A DNA stretch of 64,000 nt, taken from assembly GCF_024181585.1 (NCBI RefSeq), contig NZ_CP054258.1, positions 2,294,001-2,358,000 on the forward strand, read 5' to 3'. This document shows positions 44,112 to 51,814 of this stretch, piece after piece. The translations under genes were made by a program, and so were the position numbers. Source of the DNA: Treponema socranskii subsp. buccale (GTDB lineage Bacteria > Spirochaetota > Spirochaetia > Treponematales > Treponemataceae). The notes under the pieces are model-generated. The model was not told where the DNA came from, did not search any database, and saw only the letters and a list, made by a program, of their open reading frames with translations. How positions within the stretch are numbered: position 1 is the stretch's first letter; each line of letters starts with the position of its first letter.

Positions 44112-45047
44112 TCAATACGGAATTCCGTCGGCTGCAGGTGCGGACATGTGCTTCGATGAAAAGACGAGAGCTACGAGCGTGACGATGTACGGGAACACTT
44201 TGAAGATGACCGTCGGCACGACGTTGAGCGCGGGGATCGCCTGCGACACGTTTGCAAGCGTCGTAAAAAATCCGAAAAAGAATGTCGCGCCTAAAATACC
44301 GAGCGGCTTCCACTGCCCGAAGATGAGCGCCGCGATCGACAAAAAGCCGAGACCTGCGACGCTGCCGTTGAACTCGCCGCTGTACGTGACGAGCATAACG
44401 CCGCCGCCGAGTCCCGAAAGCGCACCGCTTGCGAGCACTCCGAACCAGCGCATCCTGTGCACGTTGACGCCTGCGCTTTCTACCGCCGACGGATGTTCGC
44501 CGCAGGCGCGCAGACGCAAACCGAAGGACGTGCTGTATAAAAGCCAAAACGAAAATCCCCAAACAGCAAGCACGAGCCACGTCGACCAGTACGAGCGCGA
44601 AAAAAACAGCGCGCCGAGTACGGGAATCTTTGAAAGAAACGGAATGTCGTCGCGCACGATGCCCATGACGATAGGAATATTGCCGCTTCCGGTGACGAGG
44701 CGCGCGACGTACACGGTGAGAGCGGCCGCAAGCATATTGATCGCCGTTCCGGAAATCGTCTGATCGGCTTTCAGATTGATCGATGCGAACGCGTGAAGCG
44801 ACGCGACGAGTATGCCGCACAGCACTCCCGCCGCCAAACCGAGGGCGGTATACGCGCCGTGCGGCAATACGTTTTCGGTGAGTTTGATGACGAATGCGCT
44901 TCCGAAATAACCTGAAAGCATGAGTCCTTCAAGCCCCAAGTTCGTAACGCCGGAACGTTCGCTGTAGAGCCCGCCCAAGCTCGTGACGAGCATGGGAATC
45001 GTATATGCGATGACGTACGGAAAAATCTGCGATAAAAGTTCCCACAT
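44112..45047 (-). CDS. nucleoside-type ABC transporter permease (NupQ/YufQ-like)
   Basis: 311 residues from the ATG after GGAGG. Nine or ten helices. Branched-chain/sugar-type permease family: PMLVTSLGGLYSERSGVTNL, then GLEGLMLSGYFG at the start, and a cytoplasmic loop GLRLRACGEHPSAVESAGVN, then the AGAL-like ASGALSGLGGGV. These are hallmarks of the second permease of BMP-dependent nucleoside importers. It begins 1 nt after the stop of the first permease. In T. pallidum the equivalent system is the PnrA purine-nucleoside transporter. Confidence 0.88.
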   Translation of the reverse strand: MWELLSQIFPYVIAYTIPMLVTSLGGLYSERSGVTNLGLEGLMLSGYFGSAFVIKLTENVLPHGAYTALGLAAGVLCGILVASLHAFASINLKADQTISGTAINMLAAALTVYVARLVTGSGNIPIVMGIVRDDIPFLSKIPVLGALFFSRSYWSTWLVLAVWGFSFWLLYSTSFGLRLRACGEHPSAVESAGVNVHRMRWFGVLASGALSGLGGGVMLVTYSGEFNGSVAGLGFLSIAALIFGQWKPLGILGATFFFGFFTTLANVSQAIPALNVVPTVIFKVFPYIVTLVALVFSSKHMSAPAADGIPY

Positions 45048-45048
45048 A

Positions 45049-46227
45049 TCAGCGGCCTCCCTGCGCCGCACGCTGCGCGCTATCGGCATTGTTACTATTT
45101 GCTTTCCGCTTTCCGCGCATGGCACGGAAAACGCCGTTCCACAGCCGTTCGAACAAAATGCTCGTCGCGGTAAAGTAGATGATGACGGATATGATCGTGT
45201 CGGCGATTTCAGGCGGAACGGATGTCATCGCGTTCATAAATCCTTTGCCCGACTGCAGTATGCCGAAAAATATCGACGCGAGCAAAACACCGACGGGCGT
45301 CGAAGCGCCGAGTAAGGCGACCGCTATGCCGTCGAAGCCTTGTGACGGCATGACGCCGATTTGCATATTGAGCGAATAGCCCGTGTAGTAGGAAAGACCG
45401 GCCAGTCCTGCAAGCGCACCCGAAATCATCATGGACAAAACGATGCTCGAATTGACGCTGATACCCGCATATTCCGCGCAGCTTTTATTTGCGCCGACGG
45501 CTTTTAAACTGAAACCGAGCGTCGTTTTACTCAAGCAAAACTGCACGGCGGCGAGGGCGATGATAGCGATAAAAACGCTTAAATTGATGTACGTGGAACC
45601 GGCAAAGAGATTCGTAAGCCACGGAGTACGGAGCGACTGCGTTACGGCGATTGCGGAACTTTCCGTTTCAAGCGACGGCCCTTTGAGATATGCGGGAATA
45701 TAATAATACACGCTCCAATAAGCGATCCAATTCATCATAATCGTCGATACGACTTCATGCACGTTGAATTTCGCTTTAAAAAAACCGGGGATCGCAGCCC
45801 ACAGCGCGCCGCCGAGCACTGCGCACAGGATCAATGCAATGAGATAGAGCGGACGCGGCAAAAAGAGATAATGCGCGGCTATCGTCGCGACTATACCGCC
45901 TGCGAGCATTTGCCCGGAACAGCCGATATTGAACAAGCCCGTTTTATACGCGAACGCAAATGCGAGTCCGGTAAAAAACAGCGTCGTCGAAACGGCGATC
46001 ATGTTTCCGACGCGCTCCGAATTCATAAGGCTGCCGCGGAACATATAGAGATACGCTTCGAGCGGATTTTCTCCGATAACCGCCATGAGAATGCCGCCTG
46101 CAACAAGACCGAGCACGACGGCGCTCAGCGCAATTAAAAACGGTCCGCTTTTACGTTCTTCGTTTTTTTCACCCTTCCGTTTTTGTGCTTTTTCACGTTT
46201 TTCGATATGCGTTGCCCCGTGCTTCAT
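45049..46227 (-). CDS. nucleoside-type ABC transporter permease (NupP/YufP-like)
   Basis: 392 residues. A highly charged N-terminal tail of about 28 residues, then eight to ten helices. ENPLEAYLYMFRGSL, AFAYKTGLFNIGCSGQMLAG, FNVHEVVSTIMMNWIAYW and GFSLKAVGANKSCAEYAGIS are typical of the first permease of this transporter class. The ATG overlaps the ATPase stop by 4 nt with GGAGG in front. Works with the downstream permease and the upstream ATPase. Confidence 0.9.
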   Translation of the reverse strand: MKHGATHIEKREKAQKRKGEKNEERKSGPFLIALSAVVLGLVAGGILMAVIGENPLEAYLYMFRGSLMNSERVGNMIAVSTTLFFTGLAFAFAYKTGLFNIGCSGQMLAGGIVATIAAHYLFLPRPLYLIALILCAVLGGALWAAIPGFFKAKFNVHEVVSTIMMNWIAYWSVYYYIPAYLKGPSLETESSAIAVTQSLRTPWLTNLFAGSTYINLSVFIAIIALAAVQFCLSKTTLGFSLKAVGANKSCAEYAGISVNSSIVLSMMISGALAGLAGLSYYTGYSLNMQIGVMPSQGFDGIAVALLGASTPVGVLLASIFFGILQSGKGFMNAMTSVPPEIADTIISVIIYFTATSILFERLWNGVFRAMRGKRKANSNNADSAQRAAQGGR

Positions 46228-47753
46228 CGCTGCGCTCCTCCGTGTTTGACGCCCGCCATCATAAGACCGACCGCGTGTTCGTTCGTCTCCTGTGTTTTTA
46301 CGATATCGATAAGTTCACCGCCGCTTATAACGGCGATTTTATCGGACAAATTGAACACTTCGTCGAGTTCGAGCGAAACGAGCAGCACGGCGTTTCCCTT
46401 GTCACGCTGAGCGACGATCTGTTTGTGAATATATTCGATCGCACCGACATCGAGTCCGCGCGTCGGCTGAACGGCGATGAGCAGTTTCGGTTTAACGGAA
46501 AGCTCGCGGCCGATGATGAGCTTTTGCTGGTTTCCGCCGGAAAGTTTTCCCGCAGGCGATTTTATCCCCTCACCCGAGCGAACGTCAAAATTATTGACGA
46601 CGTCTTCGGCGTATGAATTGATATATTTGTCGTCGAGGATGCCCCGCTTGCTGAAAGGCCAGCGGTAAAAATCTTTGACGGCGATATTTTCCGCAATCGA
46701 TTCGGTCGGGATGATACCGCGCTTTTGCCGGTCTTCCGGAATATGCGCGATGCCGCTTTCGTTGCGCTCGCGAATTGTAAAAGCGCTTGCGTCTTCCCCG
46801 TCGATAAAAATCGAACCGCCTGCGATCGGCGTCAAACCCGTGATCGCTTCGACGAGTTCGCTCTGCCCGTTTCCGTCGACGCCGGCAAGCCCGACGATTT
46901 CGCCTTCGTGTACCGAAAGCGAAAAGTTTTTGACACCGGCGACGTTTTTCGCATTCATGACGGAAAGATTTTTAATCTCAAGGATCGCACGCCCCGGATG
47001 CGACGGCGCTTTATCGACTTTAAAATTTACCGGACGACCGACCATCTTCGCCGCCATGTCCTGCATACTCGTCGATGCGACATCGACGACGCCGATCATT
47101 TTGCCGCGCCGGATAATCGTACACCGGTCGGCGACCGTCTTTATTTCGTTGAGCTTATGCGTGATGAGGATAATCGATTTGCCTTCTTTGGCGAGATTTT
47201 TCATAATCTGCATGAGATCGTCGATCTCCTGCGGCGTGAGCACTGCCGTCGGTTCGTCGAAGATCAATATCTTCGCATCGCGGTAGAGCATTTTAAGTAT
47301 TTCGACGCGTTGCTGCATACCGACGGAAATGTCTTCGATCTTCATATCGGGGTCGATGTTGAGTCCGTATTTTTCGCTCAGCGCTTTAATTTTTTTCGAC
47401 GCTTCCCTCCGGCGCAGCACGAAAGCGCCTTCGTTTCCGAGGATGATATTTTCGGTGACGGTAAAATTGCGCACAAGCTGAAAATGCTGATGCACCATGC
47501 TGATGCCGAATCTCGTCGCATCGTTCGGATTTTTGATCGCCTCTTCTTTACCGTGTACTTTTATCGTACCGTCGTCGGCGTGATAGAGCCCGAACAAAAT
47601 GCTCATGAGCGTCGATTTGCCCGCTCCGTTTTCGCCGAGTATCGCGTGGATTTCACCGTCTTTTACCTGCAGCGTGATATCGTCGTTTGCAACGATGCCG
47701 GGGAATTCCTTTCTGATGTGAAGCATTTCGATTACGTAATTATCGCCGTCCAT
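46224..47753 (-). CDS. nucleoside-type ABC transporter ATP-binding protein (NupO-like, two ATPase domains)
   Basis: 509 residues with tandem nucleotide-binding domains. First: Walker A GENGAGKST, VHQHFQLV, ISVGMQQRVEILK, Walker B ILIFDEPTAVLTP. Second: a degenerate Walker A GVDGNGQSEL, LSGGNQQKLIIGR, LLIAVQPTRGLD. This asymmetry is usual for sugar/nucleoside importers. The ATG follows GGAGG by 5 nt. A TATAAT lies upstream on the minus strand at 47776-47781, in a 278-nt gap that contains no gene. The lipoprotein receptor gene normally placed first in such operons is missing here. Confidence 0.93.
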   Translation of the reverse strand: MDGDNYVIEMLHIRKEFPGIVANDDITLQVKDGEIHAILGENGAGKSTLMSILFGLYHADDGTIKVHGKEEAIKNPNDATRFGISMVHQHFQLVRNFTVTENIILGNEGAFVLRRREASKKIKALSEKYGLNIDPDMKIEDISVGMQQRVEILKMLYRDAKILIFDEPTAVLTPQEIDDLMQIMKNLAKEGKSIILITHKLNEIKTVADRCTIIRRGKMIGVVDVASTSMQDMAAKMVGRPVNFKVDKAPSHPGRAILEIKNLSVMNAKNVAGVKNFSLSVHEGEIVGLAGVDGNGQSELVEAITGLTPIAGGSIFIDGEDASAFTIRERNESGIAHIPEDRQKRGIIPTESIAENIAVKDFYRWPFSKRGILDDKYINSYAEDVVNNFDVRSGEGIKSPAGKLSGGNQQKLIIGRELSVKPKLLIAVQPTRGLDVGAIEYIHKQIVAQRDKGNAVLLVSLELDEVFNLSDKIAVISGGELIDIVKTQETNEHAVGLMMAGVKHGGAQR

Positions 47754-48031
47754 TCACGCCTCCGGTTTGTACAGAGATTATACATAACAGTATAGCACAG
47801 ATTGCGAAATTGCGGTATAGGATTTTTTGCGGCTGTGTGTGATATGCGGCAGATAAAAATCGAGGCAGCACTCCGGCTTTTACACCGAATGCCGCCTCAA
47901 TATTTTCTCCATATTTGGCAATTCAACTGCTGCGTTATGACGGCATCATGATAGAATTCTCTTCCGTCCGATAGTGAGATTTTGAAAGCATCCGCGTCCC
48001 CGGAACCTCGCACATGTGCCCGTTAATTACA

Positions 48032-49084
48032 TTAAATTTCAACCGAGTCTCCGCTTCCATTATACTTTTTCATCGTCCACTTCTTTTCGGTTTTTGCCTT
48101 GGTAAAGGCTGCTTTCAGATTCGCCGGGGCAGTTGCTGAAGTAAAGTCTTTACAATTGCCTTCGGTAACGCCGGTTTGTTCAGTGTACAGTGTACATTGT
48201 CCGCCTGCATGTACAGGTAAGGCGTTCAAAATCTTTGTAAATGCGGCTGCGTCAAGCTTGTTGCCGTAACAGTCCAGAAATCCCAAAGAGGTACAGCCTT
48301 GTACGTTGAGAGAAGTAAGCTTATTTTTCGCACAGGACAGCATTGACAAAGCGGTACAACCCTCCACGTTAAGAGTTTCAAGCTTGCTGCCGGCGCAGCC
48401 CAGCCAGAATAAAGCGGTACAGCCCTGCACGTTAAGAGAGGTAAGCTTATTTTCATCGCAGCGCAGACTTCCCAAATCGGTGCAGCCATGCACGTCGAGA
48501 GAGGAAAGCCCATTGTTTTGGCAGGACAGACTTGTCAAAGCGGTACAACCTTGCACGTCGAGAGAGGAAAGCCCATTGTTTTGGCAGGACAGATTTGTCA
48601 AAGCGGTACAACCTTGTACGTTAAGGGAGATAAGTTGTTCATTTCCATCGCAGCTTAGACCCGTTAAATCGGTACAGCCATGCATGTCGAGAGCGGCAAG
48701 CTTATTGTCATCGCAGCGCAGATCTTTCAAAGCGGTTTTACCGCCTTGCACGTTAAGTCCGGTAAGCTTATTGCTGCCGCAGGACAGCTTGGTGATTTTC
48801 CCCGTAAGCTTTACCGTCGTGCCGTTTGCGTTCAGGTCGGTTTCGATACCGCTTTTGAGTTCCGTTTCGGTACAGCCTTCTACCGTAACGGGAGTGCCGT
48901 CGTCGGTTGTGACCGTAACTTTAATGCCAAGCTTATCGGAACTGAGGGTAAGTTCAGCCGTCCATGGCCTTACGCCTTCGTCCGTACCGCCGCTGTTGTT
49001 GTCGCTCGGACCTTTGCATGCGGTTATGCCGAACAGCGCCAGCGCCAAAGCGAACGTAAAAAACGTTCTTATCGTGTGTTTCAT
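48032..49084 (-). CDS. lipoprotein with Treponema-type leucine-rich repeats
   Basis: 350 residues. Lipoprotein signal with lipobox FGITAC (Cys23). Residues about 25-95 form a beta domain. Residues about 97-285 hold nine or so 21-residue repeats of the form LSCQNNGLSSLDVQGCTALTS. Then a C-terminal part follows. Cys replaces the usual hydrophobic at two positions per repeat, as in other treponemal and Bacteroidetes LRR surface proteins that bind host or bacterial partners. Two neighbouring repeats are almost identical at DNA level with a 63-nt period. Strong AAGGAGG 7 nt before the ATG. Likely surface or periplasmic face. Confidence 0.88.
   Translation of the reverse strand: MKHTIRTFFTFALALALFGITACKGPSDNNSGGTDEGVRPWTAELTLSSDKLGIKVTVTTDDGTPVTVEGCTETELKSGIETDLNANGTTVKLTGKITKLSCGSNKLTGLNVQGGKTALKDLRCDDNKLAALDMHGCTDLTGLSCDGNEQLISLNVQGCTALTNLSCQNNGLSSLDVQGCTALTSLSCQNNGLSSLDVHGCTDLGSLRCDENKLTSLNVQGCTALFWLGCAGSKLETLNVEGCTALSMLSCAKNKLTSLNVQGCTSLGFLDCYGNKLDAAAFTKILNALPVHAGGQCTLYTEQTGVTEGNCKDFTSATAPANLKAAFTKAKTEKKWTMKKYNGSGDSVEI
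48485..48625. repeat. 63-bp tandem repeats within the LRR gene
   Basis: The unit containing CCCATTGTTTTGGCAGGACA, then GA.TTGTCAAAGCGGTACAACC, occurs twice in register with a 63-nt period and one or two changes. The in-frame length (21 codons) allows gain or loss of whole LRR units. Confidence 0.85.
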
Positions 49085-49337
49085 AAAACAACCTCCTTCT
49101 TGTTAATTGATACCGGACAATTCCGATATCCGTTTGCGTAGGGATATAAAAAAATACACGGGGGCGATATGCCCTTCGTGCGTATTGTGCGGTGTATATG
49201 TTGTGCGCCCTTTATGTACGGGCGGGCGGGCGTATACGCGGAAAGATGCAGTCTGTACTCTCTCATAGCTTTAGTATAAGACAAAGAACGAAAATCGGCA
49301 AGTAAAATATTCGGTATCTTTACACCGCCCTTTTCCG

Positions 49338-50567
49338 TCAAATAAAATGCTGTACCGAATGATGCTCTATCATGTTCGTTTTCACACCGACGATATAGCT
49401 TCCGAACATCGCGCTTAAAACGTCGAAAGCTGCGGCAAACGAACAGAGGATCGGAGCGACGGGGCGCAAAAGGAGATAGCCCGTTTCAAAGCCGCGGCCG
49501 TAAAGCGTGCACAGCACCGTAAGCGCGATAAAGGGGCCGCCGGAGGGAAGTCCGCCGAGCAAAAACGATAAACCGATCGACATGCAGTAAATCCACAGGA
49601 TATTGCTTACGGGAATTCTCTGATATGCGTATGACCGCCAGATGACGACGAAACCGACCGTCACGATGAGCGCCGCTCCTCCCCGCGCAAAAATCGAAAA
49701 GAGCGGATACGCGATGCCGTTGATTCTGCGCCTGATGCCGAGGCTTTCTTTACCCGCTCTCATGTTGATCGGCAGCACGAAGTTCGTATCGCCGCTGAAA
49801 AACGCGGTAATGATCGAACAGAGGCTCGCATAGAGCACGCGGTACGGGTGCGGATCGTGACAAATATAATGCAAGAGCACGGGGTAGATGCCTCCGGCGA
49901 CGAGTATGAATATGCCGAACAGGAGGAGGATGAGCGGAACGAAAGTGCCGCCTGTGACGACCGTGCGGAACTGAATCGCCCAGCTGCACATGACGGCTAT
50001 CATGCCGATCGAAAGGACTTCGGTAAAGAGCGTTACGATATTGTAGCAGAGCTTTGAAAGCGCGTCGGTAATCGTCACGATCGGACGAAACGCCGCCTGA
50101 TCGCCGGTACACGCGCCGCCTGAAAAACACGCGAACAAAAATGCGGGAAACAAAAACGTACCGTTTATGAGCGTTTCAAAAGCGGACGACGGAAAGAGCG
50201 CGCGTATCAAATCGTTTATGTTGAGAGAAGCGGCTTCGGCGGCTTTATCCGCAGTGATGGGAATGCGCGGCAGACGGATCGCCAAAATCGCAACAAGGCC
50301 GATAAAAGTCAAAAGCAATGCCGAAACGACCGTTACGGCTGCCGTCCATATGCCGGTTTTTAAAATCATCTTCGATTCGCGCAGTTTGTTGACCGCCGTC
50401 ATCGCGGTAAAAAAAATAAGCGGCACGACGATATACCTGCCGAATCTGACGATCACTTCCGTAATAAAAGCGAGCGCGGAAGACGCCGCTTCCGAAGTCG
50501 ACGGCACGGCAAACGAAAGCGCGATACCGAGCAGCGCTCCGATCAAATATTTGAGCCAAAGTTTCAT
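49338..50567 (-). CDS. dicarboxylate/amino acid:cation symporter family protein
   Basis: 409 residues, about eight to ten hydrophobic segments. Opens MKLWLKYLIGALLGIALSFA. VIVRFGRYIVVPLIFFTAMT, then AVNKLRESKMI, is the DAACS hallmark (the usual form is RLxKMxVxPLxFxxxxxGI). Helix-hairpin equivalents FFSGDTNFVLPINMR and FLLGGLPSGGPFIALTVLC follow. The canonical NMDGT-type sequence is not obvious (GGPFIAL instead), so the substrate may differ from glutamate or succinate. No Shine-Dalgarno. Extended -10 TGC-TATACT ends 6 nt before the ATG. Monocistronic, and the 253-nt gap after it towards the LRR gene has no gene. Confidence 0.78.
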   Translation of the reverse strand: MKLWLKYLIGALLGIALSFAVPSTSEAASSALAFITEVIVRFGRYIVVPLIFFTAMTAVNKLRESKMILKTGIWTAAVTVVSALLLTFIGLVAILAIRLPRIPITADKAAEAASLNINDLIRALFPSSAFETLINGTFLFPAFLFACFSGGACTGDQAAFRPIVTITDALSKLCYNIVTLFTEVLSIGMIAVMCSWAIQFRTVVTGGTFVPLILLLFGIFILVAGGIYPVLLHYICHDPHPYRVLYASLCSIITAFFSGDTNFVLPINMRAGKESLGIRRRINGIAYPLFSIFARGGAALIVTVGFVVIWRSYAYQRIPVSNILWIYCMSIGLSFLLGGLPSGGPFIALTVLCTLYGRGFETGYLLLRPVAPILCSFAAAFDVLSAMFGSYIVGVKTNMIEHHSVQHFI

Positions 50568-50579
50568 ACGGCCAGTATA
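50568..50579 (-). promoter_or_regulatory. -10 element giving a leaderless transcript (symporter)
   Basis: TGC TATACT (hexamer 50574-50579, minus strand), then GGCCGT, then ATG. TTGTAC lies 18 nt upstream. Confidence 0.65.
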
Positions 50580-50671
50580 GCACAGCGCCCGCCTTTCGTA
50601 CAATCGCATGCACGCCGTACGGGGCAGGTGTAGCGGAAACGGTATATATACGAAAACAAGAGCGATATAAA

Positions 50672-50850
50672 AAATCGGCGGCACTCCCGGCAGCAGCCCT
50701 TCCGTTCACCGTACGTTGTCGTTCCGGCCTACGCCCGCGTGGAGTACCGCGAAGCGTTCCCGCCGCGAGCGGGAGCGGCGGCGGGAATGAGGGTTACCGA
50801 AGTACGGAAGGCGGGATGGCAAAACGGCGCCGTCCGAACTATCGGTTGGA
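50672..50850. repeat. dispersed repeats: family H tail and inverted family G copy 4
   Basis: GGCGGCACTCCCGGCAGCAG, then CCCTTCCGTTC (inverse of the 27182-27212 block), followed by CCTACGCCCG ... AAGGCGGGATGGCAAAACGG, then CGCCGTCCG, the reverse complement of the 26627 copy's start. It carries the promoter region of the next gene at its right end. Confidence 0.7.
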
Positions 50851-50920
50851 ACGACATCAAGCGGATACATGCGAACGACGGCTTTTTATTTGCACAAGAG
50901 TGTGGTATACTGTCGCATCT

Positions 50921-51658
50921 ATGGAAAAGACAATTTTAATTGCGGGAAAAGATTTGCCTTACGGCGGAGACTTTGCCGACGGCATGGCGCTTGCGGGATA
51001 CAATGTTGTCGTGACGGGCAACCCCGAAAGCGACAGCGCTTCCGTTACGGCAGGCGATATCGTCATCGCATCGTGGAACAGACCTTCGTCCGTGTCCGCC
51101 CGTTCCCTCGTGCTGCAGGCGGAAAACACATTTACGGTCATCGATGAAACGGTGCTCTATTTCGATGCAGCCGTATACGCGCAGCAGTTTACGGCGCTTT
51201 CGCCCGAAGAATGCACGCGCGCGATCGACACGATGATTGCGGGTTATTGCTATGTAACGATGGAAATCTTAAACCGCATCGAACAGCGCAAAGCAAACGG
51301 CAAACTCATATATATCGTGCGTCATCATCCGAACATGGCCGACGTCATTCGCTCTTCAGCGCTTCGGAGCAGCACCGCAAACGCTGCAGGCCCCTTTGTC
51401 AGCAGTGCCGAAGCCGCGTTTATCGCCTTTGCCGAAAATATCGCAGCGTATGCCGGAGACAAGCAAAACGTTTCGGTCGTACTCGTCTCATGCGACGTCC
51501 AAAATGAAGCAGCCGAAAAAGACGGCGCTCTCGCATCGTGGCTCGCCGATTACCTCGCCGTCTTCGACGGCGCCAAAAGCAGGCGCAGTGCAAAACAGTC
51601 GCTTTCTTGGATAAAAGCCGGATCGAAAGCGCCGGGACTTTTATCGCGTTTTATATAG
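50921..51658 (+). CDS. conserved hypothetical protein, possibly Rossmann-like
   Basis: 245 residues. The N-terminal KTILIAGKDLPYGGDFADGM, then ALAGYNVVVTG, looks like a nucleotide-binding beta-alpha-beta start similar to short-chain dehydrogenases, but no YxxxK catalytic pair is evident. So it is at most a degenerate member. No membrane segment. No Shine-Dalgarno. TATACT (50906-50911) ends 9 nt before the ATG, predicting a leader of only two or three bases. Followed by a strong terminator, so monocistronic. Function unknown. Confidence 0.65.
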   Translation: MEKTILIAGKDLPYGGDFADGMALAGYNVVVTGNPESDSASVTAGDIVIASWNRPSSVSARSLVLQAENTFTVIDETVLYFDAAVYAQQFTALSPEECTRAIDTMIAGYCYVTMEILNRIEQRKANGKLIYIVRHHPNMADVIRSSALRSSTANAAGPFVSSAEAAFIAFAENIAAYAGDKQNVSVVLVSCDVQNEAAEKDGALASWLADYLAVFDGAKSRRSAKQSLSWIKAGSKAPGLLSRFI

Positions 51659-51680
51659 CAAAAACGCTTGGGAAAAACGA

Positions 51681-51714
51681 CCCCGATACCCTTATACGGG
51701 CATCGGGGTTTTTT
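51681..51714 (+). terminator. intrinsic terminator
   Basis: CCCCGAT-A-CCC and GGG-C-ATCGGGG stem with a 6-nt loop, followed by six T, about 20 nt after the stop codon. Confidence 0.95.
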
Positions 51715-51814
51715 CGTATGCAAAAAAAATACGGCGGCCGAACGAATCGAAGCCGCCGCACATCGCTTTACACCGCAGAAAGCGGAGCAAAGCGAACGTA
51801 GAGAATTATTAAAT

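Noticed and set aside
47754..48031. Purine riboswitch upstream of the nucleoside ABC transporter
   Set aside because: Only promoter-like hexamers and a conventional ribosome site are visible. No three-way-junction pattern could be drawn.
50921..51658. Short-chain dehydrogenase annotation
   Set aside because: The N-terminus is suggestive, but there is no TGxxxGxG glycine motif in the expected form and no YxxxK pair.
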